The notes beneath the pieces are model-generated. The model made no database searches. It was not told the DNA's origin and worked only from the letters and a program-made list of their open reading frames with translations. Of a stretch of 64,000 bases of DNA, positions 63,742-64,000 are shown piece by piece. Location: NCBI RefSeq assembly GCF_026966905.1, contig NZ_JAPUBN010000011.1, positions 248,001 through 312,000 of the forward strand, in the 5' to 3' direction. The stretch's first letter is position 1. Each line of letters opens with the position of its first letter. The DNA is from Marinomonas phaeophyticola (lineage in GTDB: Bacteria; Pseudomonadota; Gammaproteobacteria; Pseudomonadales; Marinomonadaceae). The translations under genes and the position numbers were made by a program.

Positions 63742-64000
63742 GTCGGTTTGGCTGCTGTGTCTGGCACTGATGCTGGAGATTATTGCCATTGGCGTGTTAG
63801 TGCCCGGTGATTGGACTGGCCGGGTTATTAGTAAAGAGAAGCAGATGATCCAAAACCAATTGGGCGCACAAACAAGCTATTGGATTGGTCAAACTAGCCA
63901 TCGCTGGTATCAGTCATGGGTTGTGGATACGCAGATGGAGCAATCTGTGCGTGATTTTCTGATCCCCACTGAAGAGCAGCGACTTCGTTCTAAAGGGATG
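63728..64000 (+). CDS. DUF4400-family ICE membrane protein (TraJ-like), cut by the window edge
   Basis: The first 91 codons of a membrane protein: MSKHKSVWLLCLALMLEIIA gives a strong N-terminal helix followed by a soluble region (SKEKQMIQNQLGAQTSYWIG). In SXT/R391 and related ICEs a DUF4400 protein follows traD and the small ORF, before traL. The frame is open to the last base. Its start overlaps the end of the preceding gene. Confidence 0.72.
   Translation, partial: MSKHKSVWLLCLALMLEIIAIGVLVPGDWTGRVISKEKQMIQNQLGAQTSYWIGQTSHRWYQSWVVDTQMEQSVRDFLIPTEEQRLRSKGM

Noticed and set aside
1-64000. CRISPR array
   Set aside because: No regularly spaced identical repeats with unique spacers were seen; the repeat clusters at 27271 and 46360 are irregular and few.

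Overview
The window looks like the chromosome of a marine gammaproteobacterium (gene content and low G+C resemble Oceanospirillales such as Marinomonas; this is an inference) that has received a conjugative element of the SXT/R391 family. Bases 1 to about 27,120 are chromosomal. From about 27,120 to the right edge is the left part of an integrative and conjugative element (ICE). The junction is visible: 27065-27139 encodes the first ~25 residues of peptide chain release factor 3 (prfC), and the reading frame then leaves the family and stops. The 5' end of prfC is the known attachment site of SXT/R391 elements.

Chromosomal part. An OmpR-type response regulator and an NhaC antiporter come first. 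Then there are two co-regulated transcription units for L-ascorbate/2,3-diketo-L-gulonate-type sugar acids (yia-sgb/ula type). Unit 1 (3343-8706): L-ribulose-5-P 4-epimerase, HAD phosphatase, FGGY kinase, 3-keto-L-gulonate-6-P decarboxylase, IclR regulator, L-xylulose-5-P 3-epimerase. Unit 2 (9175-15820): diketogulonate reductase-like enzyme, a ribose-type ABC importer (its ATPase gene carries a frameshift), SMP-30 lactonase and a FAH/hydratase-fold enzyme. Both units start with the same promoter plus palindrome at identical spacing. A hybrid histidine kinase, a chemoreceptor, a PuuD-like amidotransferase with a TRAP transporter, and an XRE regulator follow.

ICE part. Backbone genes in SXT-like order: xis, int, srpR, srpM, the srpC/oriT region, mobI, rumB-rumA (umuCD, with a LexA box), a 3'-5' exonuclease and a small conserved ORF, then traI, traD, and two further transfer genes, the last cut by the window edge. 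Cargo sits in four places. (a) Between xis and int: a GHKL ATPase fused to a Shedu/DUF4263-like nuclease domain, a candidate single-gene defence system. (b) Between mobI and rumB: two small hypothetical genes and a catabolic island (TRAP transporter, GntR regulator, alpha-ketoglutarate-semialdehyde-type dehydrogenase, DHDPS/NAL-family lyase), whose four promoters share a GntR-like operator. (c) Next to rumA: a secreted HNH nuclease. (d) Just before traI: a defence island with a CapW/BrxR-type WYL regulator (frameshifted), an SNF2 helicase, a PD-(D/E)XK-like protein, two tandem type III Mod methyltransferases with different central recognition regions but nearly identical C-termini, and a type III Res.

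The most promising candidates for a little-described system are the helicase-nuclease-Mod-Mod-Res island and the GHKL-Shedu protein. Two genes (ABC ATPase and WYL regulator) each show a single-base loss in a short homopolymer tract, so sequencing error must be excluded before calling them broken.
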